Program-made: the position numbers and the translations under genes | Notes under the pieces: generated by a model | Seen by the model: only the letters and a program-made list of their open reading frames with translations | What the model was told of the DNA's origin: nothing | Databases searched by the model: none | Part shown: positions 49,855-58,330 of the stretch, piece after piece | How positions within the stretch are numbered: position 1 is the stretch's first letter | Layout of the letters: each line of letters begins with the position of its first letter | Source: Deltaproteobacteria bacterium | GTDB lineage: Bacteria > Lernaellota > Lernaellaia > JACKCT01 | Direction of reading: 5' to 3' | Assembly (NCBI GenBank): GCA_027493875.1 | Contig: JAOSJX010000024.1 | Coordinates: 62,001-126,000, forward strand | DNA length: 64,000 bases

Positions 49855-49880
49855 GCTCCGGCGCTTCCGGGCATCCTTCC

Positions 49881-49944
49881 TGGGAGCGCAGGTGTCCTCA
49901 CCTGCACCATCATAAAAGAGCAGACGAGGACGTCTGCGCTCCCG
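49881..49944. repeat. Three-way-junction palindromic element
   Basis: The outer stem is GGGAGCG / CGCTCCC. Inside are two perfect hairpins with 6-bp stems: CAGGTG-TCCT-CACCTG and CAGACG-AGGA-CGTCTG. The tetraloops TCCT and AGGA are themselves complementary. It lies between convergent genes (49854 and 49952) and could end both transcripts, but the symmetry suggests a REP-like dispersed element. Confidence 0.8.
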
Positions 49945-49951
49945 GCCCCAC

Positions 49952-51316
49952 CTAAGAGAACATTAGACGAAGCTTCGCGATCTGTTCGCGGACGGCGTCG
50001 GGCGCGGTGCCGCCCGTCACGGCGCGCCGCGCGGCGGAATCTTCCGGCGTCCAGCGCGCCTCCTCCGGCGCGATCTCCAAACGCCGCGCGATTTCCTCGG
50101 CGTCGAGGCCGGCCAGGCTCACCCCCGATTCTTCGAGTTCGAGGATGAGACCGGCCACGCGCTCGTGCGCCGCGCGAAACGGAACGCCGCGGCGCACCAG
50201 CGCGTCGGCGAAATCGGTCGCCGCGCATTCCGCGGGAATCGCGCCGCGCATCCGCGCCGTATCGAATCGCGTTTCGGCGAAATGCGCGCGCGTCACGTCC
50301 AGGCACAACACGAGCGCGTCGAAAATCTCGAATACCGCCGCCTTGTCCTCCTGGAGATCCTTGCCGTAGGCGTGAGGCAGGCCCTTGATCAGCGCCGCCA
50401 GACCGGCCGCGCGGCCGAGAATCGTCGCCGCCTTTCCGCGCACGAGCTCGAGGCCGTCCGGATTGCGTTTCTGCGGCATCATGGAACTGCCCGTGCTGGT
50501 GGCGTCGGGCGGCCGGTGAAACGCGAACTCGCGCGACGCGCGAATGATACCGTCCTCCGCGCGCCGCGAAAGATTCGCCGCCGCGAGGCTCGCCGCGAAC
50601 GCGAATTCGACGGCCGCGTCGCGCGACGACACGCCGTCCTGCGCGTTGAGCGTCGGCCGCGCGAATCCCAGCGCGTGCGCGAGCTTTTCTCGATTCACCG
50701 GCAATCCCGATCCCGCCAGCGCGCCCGAACCGAGCGGGCACTCGTTCGCACGCTTGGCGAAATCGCGAAAACGCGCCCGGTCGCGCGCAAGCTCGGCCGC
50801 GAACGACGCGAGGTCGAATCCGATCGTGATCGGCAGCGCGGGTTGCAGATGCGTATAGCCGGGCATGACGTCCGCCGCGTGTTTCTCCGCGAGATCGAGC
50901 AGCGCAAGCGCAAGCCGGTCGATCGCCGCGCCGGCCGCGGCCGCGGCGTCCCTCAAAAACAAGCGCAAATCCGTCGCCACTTGATCGTTGCGGCTTCGCC
51001 CGCTGTGGACCTTCGCGCCGGCATCGCCGACGCGCTCGGTCAACTGCCGCTCGATGAGGCTGTGAACGTCCTCGTCCGGCAGCGCCGCCGCGTCGAATTT
51101 TCCCTCGTCGAATTCCCGGGCGATCGCCGTCAAGGCGCCGTTCAGCGCGCCTTGCTCTTCTTCGGTCAGCACGCCGAGCCGCGCCAGTTCGTCGATCCAC
51201 GCACGGTTCACGCGCACGTCGTACGGCAACAAGCGCAGGTCCACCGGCAGGCTGCGGTTGAGCGCGTCCATCGAGGCGTCGAGCGGTCCGGCGATGCGTC
51301 CTTTCCAGAGGGTCAC
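49952..51316 (-). CDS. argH: Argininosuccinate lyase
   Basis: It splits argininosuccinate into arginine and fumarate, the last step of arginine synthesis. The 454-residue protein has the superfamily signature GSSMMPQKRNPDGLEL, the N-terminal DVHSLIERQLTERVGD and KVHSGRSRNDQVATD, and the TH site in VMPGYTHLQPALPI. Length and motifs match bacterial ArgH. It is the last gene of the arginine operon, 13 nt after argG. Confidence 0.97.
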   Translation of the reverse strand: MTLWKGRIAGPLDASMDALNRSLPVDLRLLPYDVRVNRAWIDELARLGVLTEEEQGALNGALTAIAREFDEGKFDAAALPDEDVHSLIERQLTERVGDAGAKVHSGRSRNDQVATDLRLFLRDAAAAAGAAIDRLALALLDLAEKHAADVMPGYTHLQPALPITIGFDLASFAAELARDRARFRDFAKRANECPLGSGALAGSGLPVNREKLAHALGFARPTLNAQDGVSSRDAAVEFAFAASLAAANLSRRAEDGIIRASREFAFHRPPDATSTGSSMMPQKRNPDGLELVRGKAATILGRAAGLAALIKGLPHAYGKDLQEDKAAVFEIFDALVLCLDVTRAHFAETRFDTARMRGAIPAECAATDFADALVRRGVPFRAAHERVAGLILELEESGVSLAGLDAEEIARRLEIAPEEARWTPEDSAARRAVTGGTAPDAVREQIAKLRLMFS

Positions 51317-51329
51317 GGCGGTCCTTTCG

Positions 51330-52604
51330 TCAGTCGCGTTTGAACTTCGAATAGTTCGGCGCGCGGTAGCCTTTCAAGCGCTCGCCGCCTTCGTGCTCGA
51401 TGAGGCTGCGAATCTTGATCGGCAAGCCGTACAGTTCGATGAAGCCCTTCGCGTCGACCTGATCGTACACGTCGGCCTTGCCGAAGGTCGCGAAATCCTC
51501 GCGGTAGAGCGAATACGGGCTCCGCCGTCCGCGCACGAGGATATTACCCTTGTAAAGCATCAGGCGCACTTCGCCGGTCACATTGTGCTGCGTGGACGCG
51601 ACGAACGCGTCGATCGCTTCGCGCAGCGGCGTGAAGTAGAGGCCGTTGTAAATGATCTCCGCGTATTTCGGCGCGATGGATTCCTTGTAGTGCATCGTCT
51701 CCGCGTCGAGCACGAGGGATTGGAGCTCGTGGTGCGCGGCGTACAAAATGGATCCGCCCGGCGTTTCGTACACGCCGCGGCTCTTCATGCCGACAAGACG
51801 GTTCTCGACGATATCGACGCGCCCAACGCCGTGCTCGCCGCCGATCGCGTTGAGCCGTTTTAGCAGTTCCACCGGCCCGATGCGTTCGCCGTCGAGCGCC
51901 ACCGGCACGCCGCCTTCGAATTCCAGCGTCAGCGTCGCCGGCGTGTCCGGCGCGTCGAAAGGGCTTTTCGTGAGGTGATAGATTTCCTCCGGCGCATCCC
52001 GCCACGGGTCTTCCAGCGTGCCGCCCTCGCTGGAGATGTGCCAAAGGTTCGCGTCGTGGCTGTAAATCTTGTCGGGCCGCGCGTCGACCGGCACGTTCCG
52101 CTCGCGCGCGTACTCGATCGCGTCCTCGCGGCTCTTGATGTCCCAAAGCCGCCACGGCGAGATGATGCGCACATAGGGATTGAACGCGCGGAACGTGAGT
52201 TCGAAACGCACCTGATCGTTGCCCTTACCCGTGCAGCCGTGCGCAACGGCGTCGGCGTTCTCTTCCTCCACAACTTCCATCATGCGCCGCGCGATGAGCG
52301 GCCGGGCGATGGCGGTGCCCAGCAGATAGCGCTCCTCGTACTGCGCGCCCGCCTGCATCATCGGAAAAATGTAGTCGCGCAGAAATTCCTCGCGCAGATC
52401 CTGAATCACCGCGCGGTCGGCGCCGGTCGCCAGCGCTTTTTGCTCCAGCTTTTCCGGATCGAGATCGCCCTGCCCGAGATCGGCGGCGTACGCCACGACG
52501 CGGCAGCCGTAATGTTCCTTGAGCCACGGGATGATGATGGACGTGTCGAGCCCGCCGGAATACGCCAGCACGCACGTCGTCACGGGACGCGGGTCCTTGG
52601 TCAT
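51330..52604 (-). CDS. argG: Argininosuccinate synthase
   Basis: It condenses citrulline and aspartate with ATP. ATG 52604 (MTKDPRPVTTCVLAYSGGLD) overlaps the argR stop (ATGA); the 195 extra residues in the track ORF are shadow. The N-type ATP pyrophosphatase P-loop is AYSGGLDTSIIIPWL, followed by HGCTGKGNDQVRFEL, SHDANLWHISSEGGTLEDPW and YETPGGSILYAAHHELQSL. About 424 residues, complete and unbroken. It is cytoplasmic. Confidence 0.97.
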   Translation of the reverse strand: MTKDPRPVTTCVLAYSGGLDTSIIIPWLKEHYGCRVVAYAADLGQGDLDPEKLEQKALATGADRAVIQDLREEFLRDYIFPMMQAGAQYEERYLLGTAIARPLIARRMMEVVEEENADAVAHGCTGKGNDQVRFELTFRAFNPYVRIISPWRLWDIKSREDAIEYARERNVPVDARPDKIYSHDANLWHISSEGGTLEDPWRDAPEEIYHLTKSPFDAPDTPATLTLEFEGGVPVALDGERIGPVELLKRLNAIGGEHGVGRVDIVENRLVGMKSRGVYETPGGSILYAAHHELQSLVLDAETMHYKESIAPKYAEIIYNGLYFTPLREAIDAFVASTQHNVTGEVRLMLYKGNILVRGRRSPYSLYREDFATFGKADVYDQVDAKGFIELYGLPIKIRSLIEHEGGERLKGYRAPNYSKFKRD

Positions 52605-53047
52605 TTCTCGTTTTCTCCCCAGGGATGCAGCCGGCCCGCCAATCGGGCCAGCACCACGTTGCGCGCCGTGCGGTCGGCGCACGCGACGAACACGGTATCG
52701 TCGCCGGCGACCGTGCCGACGACCTCGCCCCACGCTTCCCGATCGAGACGCAGCGCCAGCGGCGACGCCTGCCCCGGCGGAACCTTGATCACCACGAGCG
52801 CATCGGCGAGTTGCGCGTCGAGCACCGGCCCGGGCCATTCCTCGTGCGCGTCCGGTAGCGACGGCAGCACGTACCGCCCGCCCGCCTTGACGATGCCCAT
52901 GCGCGCGATGTCGCGGCTGACGGAGCTTTGCGTCGCGTCCAGGCCACGCTCGCGCATGGCGCGGACCAGGCCGTTTTGCGTCGCGATCTCCCGCTGCGCG
53001 ATGATTTCGGCGATCAGACGCCGGCGCCGGTGCACGCGGTCCGTCAT
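52601..53047 (-). CDS. argR: Arginine repressor ArgR
   Basis: The N-terminal winged helix reads RRRLIAEIIAQREIATQNGL and DATQSSVSRDIARMGIVKAG (the SR recognition element). The C-terminal hexamerisation and arginine-binding domain contains ALVVIKVPPGQASPLALRLD and VVGTVAGDDTVFVAC, with the GDD arginine contact. At 148 residues it is typical. Its start overlaps the argE stop and its stop overlaps argG, so it is fully embedded in the operon. An ARG-box-like palindrome upstream of the first gene suggests autoregulation. Confidence 0.95.
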   Translation of the reverse strand: MTDRVHRRRRLIAEIIAQREIATQNGLVRAMRERGLDATQSSVSRDIARMGIVKAGGRYVLPSLPDAHEEWPGPVLDAQLADALVVIKVPPGQASPLALRLDREAWGEVVGTVAGDDTVFVACADRTARNVVLARLAGRLHPWGENEK

Positions 53048-54112
53048 GCGGCGGCGGCTCCCGCGGCGAAACGGCGCGCGAGGTCCGCGTAAACGCGCGC
53101 GGCGCGTCGCACCTGCTCGATGTCGATATCCTCGTCCGGCCGGTGCGAAACCCCGCTGTCACCCGGTCCGATCTTGACGGCGGGCACATCGCCGAGAAAC
53201 GCCCAATCGCTCGCCGCGCGGCCGGCGCGGGTCTCGCCGCCGGTCACCTCGAGCGCCAGCGCCAGCAACGGATGCCCCTCCGGCGTTTCCACCGGCGGCC
53301 AGTCCGTGCCGACCTTTTTCCACGCGGCCGTGACGGCACGCCTCGCGCACGAGCGCCAACACCCGGTCGTGCGGATACGCGGGAATCGTCCGGATGTCGA
53401 ACATCGCCGTCGCCGTCGGCGGCGTGACGTTGTCGGCGACCCCCGCGGAGAGGCGCACGGGCGTGATTTTCACGCCGCCCAGGCGCGGATCGGTCTCGGG
53501 AAACTCCAGACCGCATACGCGCACCAAATCCTCCGCTAAAAGCAGCGGCGATCCCTTGCCGGTGCTGTACGCGGCGTGCCCCTGCTCCGCCTCCGCGATC
53601 AGTTCCACGACGAGCAGGCCGCGCTGCGCGACGCCGACGTTGAGCTCGGTCGGTTCGCCGACGATCGCGGCGGCCAGGGGCCCGAGTGTCGGAATCACGC
53701 GCGGCGCCGCGGGGACGTCGCCCTCCTCGTTCGAGGAAAGGTAGAGAATCACCGATCCGGCAAAGCTCTTGTCGGCCGCGAGGGCGGCCGTCGCCGCGGC
53801 CATGGCGGCGGCGCTGCCCTTCGCGTCGGTGGCGCCGCGCCCGCGCAGCCGGCCGTTCACGACATCGCCGCTGCACGGATCGAAGGTCCAGCCCGAGCCC
53901 GGCGGCACGGTGTCGAGGTGCGACAACAACAGGAGCGCCGGGCCCCGTTTGCCGACCCGCGCCACCAAGCCGTCCTTCGTGTTCGTCGATTCGACGCCGT
54001 GCTCGGTCAGCCAGCGCGACGCCGCGATCTGCACGGCGGCGGTATCGCCGGTGACGCTCGGCACGCGCACGAGCGCGGAGAGAAGCTCCACCGCATCCGA
54101 CGCGGGCGCCAT
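53044..54112 (-). CDS. argE: M20-family deacetylase (ArgE/LysK-like)
   Basis: ATG 54112 (MAPASDAVELLSALVRVPS) begins a zinc M20 peptidase: LLLLSHLDTVPPGSGW (metal His/Asp), LRGRGATDAKGSAAA and LSSNEEGDVPAAPR (catalytic Glu pair). An extra base near 53327 breaks the frame: LVREAC continues VTAAWKKVGTDWPPVETPEGH, then the C-terminal metal part ends AAGAAAA. Merged length is about 355 residues, short like LysK-type enzymes. In this operon the expected job is removing acetyl from N-acetylornithine. No argJ is present. The raw sequence has it in frame with argB; a lost G near 54118 can explain that. Confidence 0.82.
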
Positions 54113-54116
54113 GGCC

Positions 54117-55042
54117 TCAGCCCCCTTCCTGGTAGACCGATTTTCGCGGCGGCCCACGATCATCGTGCCGCAGCCTTCCGCGGTGAACAGTTCGGTGAGC
54201 AAACTGTCGCCGCGCAGGCCGTTGATGATGTGCGTTCGCTTGACGCCCGACGTCGCGGCGCGCACGCACGCGTTGATCTTGGGCAACATGCCGCCCTTCA
54301 CCGCCCCGGACGCCACCAACGCTTCGATGTCCGACGGATCGCCGAACGGCACGAGGCTGGCCGGGTCCGCCGTGTCGCGCAACAGGCCGTCCGCCTCGGT
54401 GAGAAAGACGAGTTTTTTGGCCCCGAGCGCGATCGCCAGTTCGCACGCCAGCGTGTCCGCGTTGACGTTGAGCACGTTCCCCTCACGGTCCGCCGCGAGG
54501 CTCGCCACCACCGGCACGAAATGCTCTTTCGTCAGCACCTCGATGACGCGCGGGTCGATCTGCTCCGCCCGGACGTCGCCGACCAGCCCGAAGTCCACCT
54601 CGCGTTCGAGGCCGTCCTCGCCCGGCACGGGCATCGGCGGCCGCCGCTCGGTCGTCACGAGATGGCCGTCGAGGCCCGAAATGCCCACCGCTTGAACGCG
54701 GTGCCCGCGAAGCGCCGAGAGCACCTGAATGTTCAGCAGCCCGCCGTAAACCATCTTCGCCACGTCCAGCGTGGCCTCGTCGGTGACGCGCCGCCCCGCG
54801 ACGAGGCGCGGCTCGATGCCCAGCCTTTTTTGCAGCGCGGTCGCCTGCGGGCCGCCGCCGTGGACGATCACGAGGCGGATCGACAGTTGTTCGATCAGCG
54901 CCACCTGCGCGGCGAATCCCGCGAGCGCCTCGTGGTCCGCGAGCACCCCGCCGCCGAGTTTGAGGACGAACGTTTCGCGCCGGTAGCTCCGGATGTAGGG
55001 CATCGCGGACTTTAACGATTCGATGAGCGAGCTTTCATGCAT
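54117..55042 (-). CDS. argB: Acetylglutamate kinase
   Basis: It phosphorylates N-acetylglutamate. ATG 55042 (MHESSLIESLKSAMPY) follows TTAGGAGATC. Motifs are FVLKLGGGVLADH, RLVIVHGGGPQATALQKRLG, VGISGLDGHLV, NVNADTLACELAIALGA, KLVFLTEADGLL and the closing EGCGTMIVG. An N-terminal helix of about 15 residues precedes the kinase fold, as in arginine-sensitive hexameric forms. In the raw frame the gene runs into argE without a stop. Adding one G to the GGGGG run creates YQEGG-stop at 54117, just before the argE ATG and a good AGGAAGGGGG ribosome site. I annotate two genes. Confidence 0.93.
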
Positions 55043-55056
55043 GCCGTTCGGATCTC

Positions 55057-56087
55057 CTAATAGGGAAAGAAGCCCGGCGCGCCGAGCCCGTCGGTCTCGG
55101 GCAGGCCGAGCGCGATGTTCATGTTCTGCACCGCCTGTCCCGCCGCGCCTTTGCCGAGATTGTCGATAACGCACAGCACCAGAACCTCGCGGCCCTGTTG
55201 CTTGACGAAAAGATGCGCGTGATTCGTCCCCTGCGCATCCGCGACGGCGGGCGGCTCGTCGCGCAGCGTGACGAAGGGTTCGCGGGCGTAGGCGTCCGCA
55301 TAGAGGGCGCGGACGTCGCGGTCCTTGAATTCCTCCGACCGCAAATGAGCGGCGGCGTGAATGCCGCGCACGAAGGGGCCGGAGTGCGCGATGAGGCGCG
55401 GATGAAGATCGCGCCCCGCGTCCTCGGACAACACGCGGGCGATTTCCGCCTCGTGCTGATGCGCGAGCGGCTTGTAGACGAAAAGATTCGACGCGCGGAA
55501 CGGGTGGTGCGTGGTCGGCTTGGGTTCGCCGCCCGCGCCGCTCGATCCCGTGACGGCGAAAACCGCCGCGTCGTCCGGCAGCAGCCCCTCCTTCGCGAGC
55601 GGCCAGAGCGCGAGCGCGGCGGAGGTTGCCATGCATCCGGGATTCGCCACGCATTCCGCCCGCGCGACGGCGTCGCGGCGCGCTTCGGACAATCCGTAAA
55701 CGAAACGCGGTGCGAGCGCGAAGTTCGGATGCGCGCCGTAATGGCGGCGGTAGGATTCTTCGTCGGCCAAACGGAAGTCCGCGGCCATGTCGATCACCAG
55801 CCGCGGCGCCTGTTCGAGGATCGACGTCATCAGGTGCGCGCTTTCGCCGTGGCCGAGCGCGACGAAAACGACGTCCGCCCGCGACGCGGCCTCCGCCGGC
55901 TCCGCGTTCGAAAAACGCGGCCCGCGTCGTGCGCGAACGCCGGGTGCGCCGTGCTCCACCGCTCGCCGGGCCGGCTGCGGCTCACCGCCTCCACCGAACG
56001 CACGCCGGGATGCCCGGCCAAGTACCGCAGTAGTTCGCCGCCGACGTATCCGGCGGCGCCAAGGACGGCGACGCGCAAACCGCTCAT
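55057..56087 (-). CDS. argC: N-acetyl-gamma-glutamyl-phosphate reductase
   Basis: It reduces N-acetylglutamyl phosphate with NADPH. ATG 56087 (MSGLRVAVLGAAGYVGGELL) overlaps the upstream gene's stop by ATGA. One G appears missing near 55925: FAHDAG continues PRFSNAEPAEAASRADVVF. The catalytic cysteine is in CVANPGCMATSAALAL, with GSSGAGGEPKPTTHHPF following. Total about 343 residues, normal for ArgC. The break in an essential biosynthetic enzyme, with perfectly conserved sequence on both sides, supports an assembly error. Confidence 0.93.
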
Positions 56088-57169
56088 GCGGGCACCGCCG
56101 CGAGCCCGGTGCCTTCCATGACCGCGCGCGCCAGCGAGTCGGCGTCGTGCCGCGCGTTGTGCGCCGGAACGCCGAGGGTTTGCTGGATGAAATCGCGGCC
56201 GACCCCGCTGTCGGTAACCGGACCGCTCATCACCGTGATGGGCAGCTTGAAACGCGTTTCGAAAAGCTCGTGCGCGCCCCACGCCGCCACCTGGTCCGGC
56301 GCGCAAACGACGAACGCTTTGCCCGCCGCCGCCAGCCCGGGATCTTCCAGAATGTCCGCCACGCCGTATTCGCCGAGAATGCCGTCGCCGAGCTCCGCGA
56401 CGACCACGTCGGCATTCGTGCCGGCGAGGTGGTTCATGATGCCGCGCGCGACCGACACCGCGCAGTGGTCGTGCGTCGTGGCCACGCCCGCGTCGTTGAA
56501 CGTAAATGCGTGCGTGGCGCCGGCGTCGAGCATGCCGAGCGCGTCGCGCCGCAGCGACACGCCCGTGAGCTTGCACGCGGCCACCTTCAGCCCGGCTTTC
56601 GACAAATGCCGCACGATCTGCACGCACGCCACGGTCTTGCCCGAATTCATCGCGGTCCCCGCGACGTAAACCACCGGCGGAAGATTCGGCCGAAGCTCCT
56701 CGGCCTGCGGAATGGCTCCGTGCAGAATATCCGCCGGCTCGCCGACCCGGTCGCCCGCGGCCGGGATGCGCAGCACGGCGCCGAGGATTTCCACGTCGAA
56801 AGGCAGCCCCAACTCGTCGACGTAACTCGTGCAGCGCCCGATGATGCCGCCCATGTTGAGTAGTTGCAGGGTATCGCCGACGCTGATCGACTCGGGCACT
56901 TCCCCCGCGTATCCCTTGAGCGCGCGGCGCCGTCCGAGGACGCCGGCGAGTACGTCGCCAGCGCGTAGCCGGATCAGCCGGCCGCTCACGTCCTCGATTT
57001 CGTTGTAGGTCACCTTGTCGCTGAGGACGCGGGCGGCGACGACGTACCCTTCCGTCGCGCGGATCTGGGGTGATATCAAAACATCCCGCGATAACGCGGC
57101 GTTACGCGTCGCACTGGTGATACGGTCGAGTTTGAGCCGAAAACTTTCCAACGGTGGCCCCCAAAACAA
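56084..57169 (-). CDS. P-loop protein heading the arginine operon (DUF1611/DgcN-like?)
   Basis: This 361-residue protein starts at TTG 57169 or TTG 57151, just downstream of the ARG-box-like palindrome, and its stop overlaps argC by 4 nt. The C-terminal half is a P-loop domain: YVAGTAMNSGKTVACVQIVR, HLSKAGLKVAACKLTGVSL, HAFTFNDAGVATTH and VVVAELGDGILGEYG. The N-terminal half is a beta-rich part (GYVVAARVLSDKVTYNEIED) of no family I recognise. The P-loop part has the plan of dethiobiotin-synthetase/DUF1611 proteins; DgcN, a D-glutamate N-acetyltransferase, belongs to DUF1611. Since no argA or argJ is present, a role in making N-acetylglutamate is an attractive but untested guess. Confidence 0.7.
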   Translation of the reverse strand: MFWGPPLESFRLKLDRITSATRNAALSRDVLISPQIRATEGYVVAARVLSDKVTYNEIEDVSGRLIRLRAGDVLAGVLGRRRALKGYAGEVPESISVGDTLQLLNMGGIIGRCTSYVDELGLPFDVEILGAVLRIPAAGDRVGEPADILHGAIPQAEELRPNLPPVVYVAGTAMNSGKTVACVQIVRHLSKAGLKVAACKLTGVSLRRDALGMLDAGATHAFTFNDAGVATTHDHCAVSVARGIMNHLAGTNADVVVAELGDGILGEYGVADILEDPGLAAAGKAFVVCAPDQVAAWGAHELFETRFKLPITVMSGPVTDSGVGRDFIQQTLGVPAHNARHDADSLARAVMEGTGLAAVPA

Positions 57170-57177
57170 ACCCCAAA

Positions 57178-57206
57178 TTGTGCATAAAAATTCATATTAT
57201 GCACAA
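57178..57206 (-). promoter_or_regulatory. ArgR operator (ARG box-like palindrome)
   Basis: TTGTGCATAA-N9-TTATGCACAA has perfect 10-nt arms. On the minus strand it contains TGAATTTTTATGCA, one mismatch from the ARG-box core TGAAT-WWWW-ATTCA. It lies 10-30 nt upstream of the first gene of the operon that includes argR. Confidence 0.8.
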
Positions 57207-57324
57207 AAGGAACGCGTATCTATGCACCAACTTCGCCGCCATGTCAAGCGAAAATTCGCGCCCGCGCGCCTCGCCGGCGGACTTTACTCAACACTTTGAA
57301 TTTAAAGGGATTTTTACGAACAGA

Positions 57325-58226
57325 TCAGAGAATGATGACGCCGTCTTTTTCCTTCGTTTCCCCGCCTTCGTCCTCTTCCGGCCTTTTTCTCCTGCGCCTT
57401 CGACAGCGCGGTGTGAATAATATCGCGCGTGGCGTGCAGTTCGGCCTCGTCCCGGCGCCGGCTACCGGCGAGGAACGCGTCGAGGTCGCGGGTCATGATC
57501 TGGGGATTGATCCGCCCGGGGAATTGCGCACGGCGCGGTTCACGATGTCGATGATCGGCTGCCGGTCGCGGCGCCGCTGCATCCCGCGCAGACACTCGTC
57601 AAGAAACTCGTCGCCGTCGTAGGGGTAATGATCGCCGAATGAGCGGTCGTCGCCCGACGCCTTGAACCACGCGATGATTTCGATATAGGCGGTCAGGTGC
57701 AGCCGGATCGCCGCCGCGAAATTGCCGAGGTCCTTTTCGAGCAGCGCCTGTTCCTCGTGCAGCGTGGAGAGATAGCGGCTTTTGTTGGCGAACGAAATAT
57801 CGTCCCCGTATCCCCGATAAAATTAAGCGCGTCCTCGAAGGTTCGCGACGTCTTTTTCGCCTTGCCCTGCTTCTTATAGATATCCCCCAGCGTAAACATG
57901 GCCGGGAGCACCCACTCGAGGGTGGACCCCGGGACGACCTTCAGCATCCGTGCGATGCGCGTCACGCCCGGAACGACCGATTCGATATTGAGTGCCTTGT
58001 TCCCTTTTTTACCGGCCAGATAGGCTTCGTAGTCCCAGCCGTTGATCCGCAGGGACCTGTAGAGCATCCGCTCCGCCTGCGCGAGCTTGCCTTTTTCAAT
58101 CAGCTTTTCAGCACGTTCCACGGCCGAGGCGACGCGGTGCGAGCCCATTTTCGCGAACTGGACCTGAAGATAGACGAGCACCACGGCGGTCAGAAAACCG
58201 AGCGTGAGAACGACCGGAAGGATCAT
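57325..58226 (-). CDS. Membrane-anchored TPR-like protein
   Basis: A single N-terminal membrane helix (MILPVVLTLGFLTAVVLVYL) is followed by helical repeats: AVERAEKLIEKGKLAQAERM, LPAMFTLGDIYKKQGKAKKT and LHEEQALLEKDLGNFAAAIR. These are TPR-like. The track ORF breaks at ALNFIG; adding one G near 57812 continues GYGDDISFANKSRYLSTL. A second break near 57525 joins RAVRNS to PGRINPQIMTRDLDAF. A third, near 57375, would give the acidic end EEDEGGETKEKDGVIIL. Merged length is about 300 residues. It probably scaffolds an inner-membrane complex. Specific function is unknown. Confidence 0.65.
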
Positions 58227-58330
58227 GGCGGTTCTGACTTTCTACGTGTTGGAATTCCCCCATTGATTCTAGGCACAACCGTGCTGAAAAATCAACAGAA
58301 AAACCCTTTCGCCACAGGGATTTAGCCCTT

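Noticed and set aside
53159-55654. Genuine ArgB-ArgE fusion (831-codon ORF)
   Set aside because: A one-base change in GGGGG at 54118 gives a stop just before a good ribosome site and the argE ATG. The first 204 codons of the ORF are antisense-frame sequence over argC.
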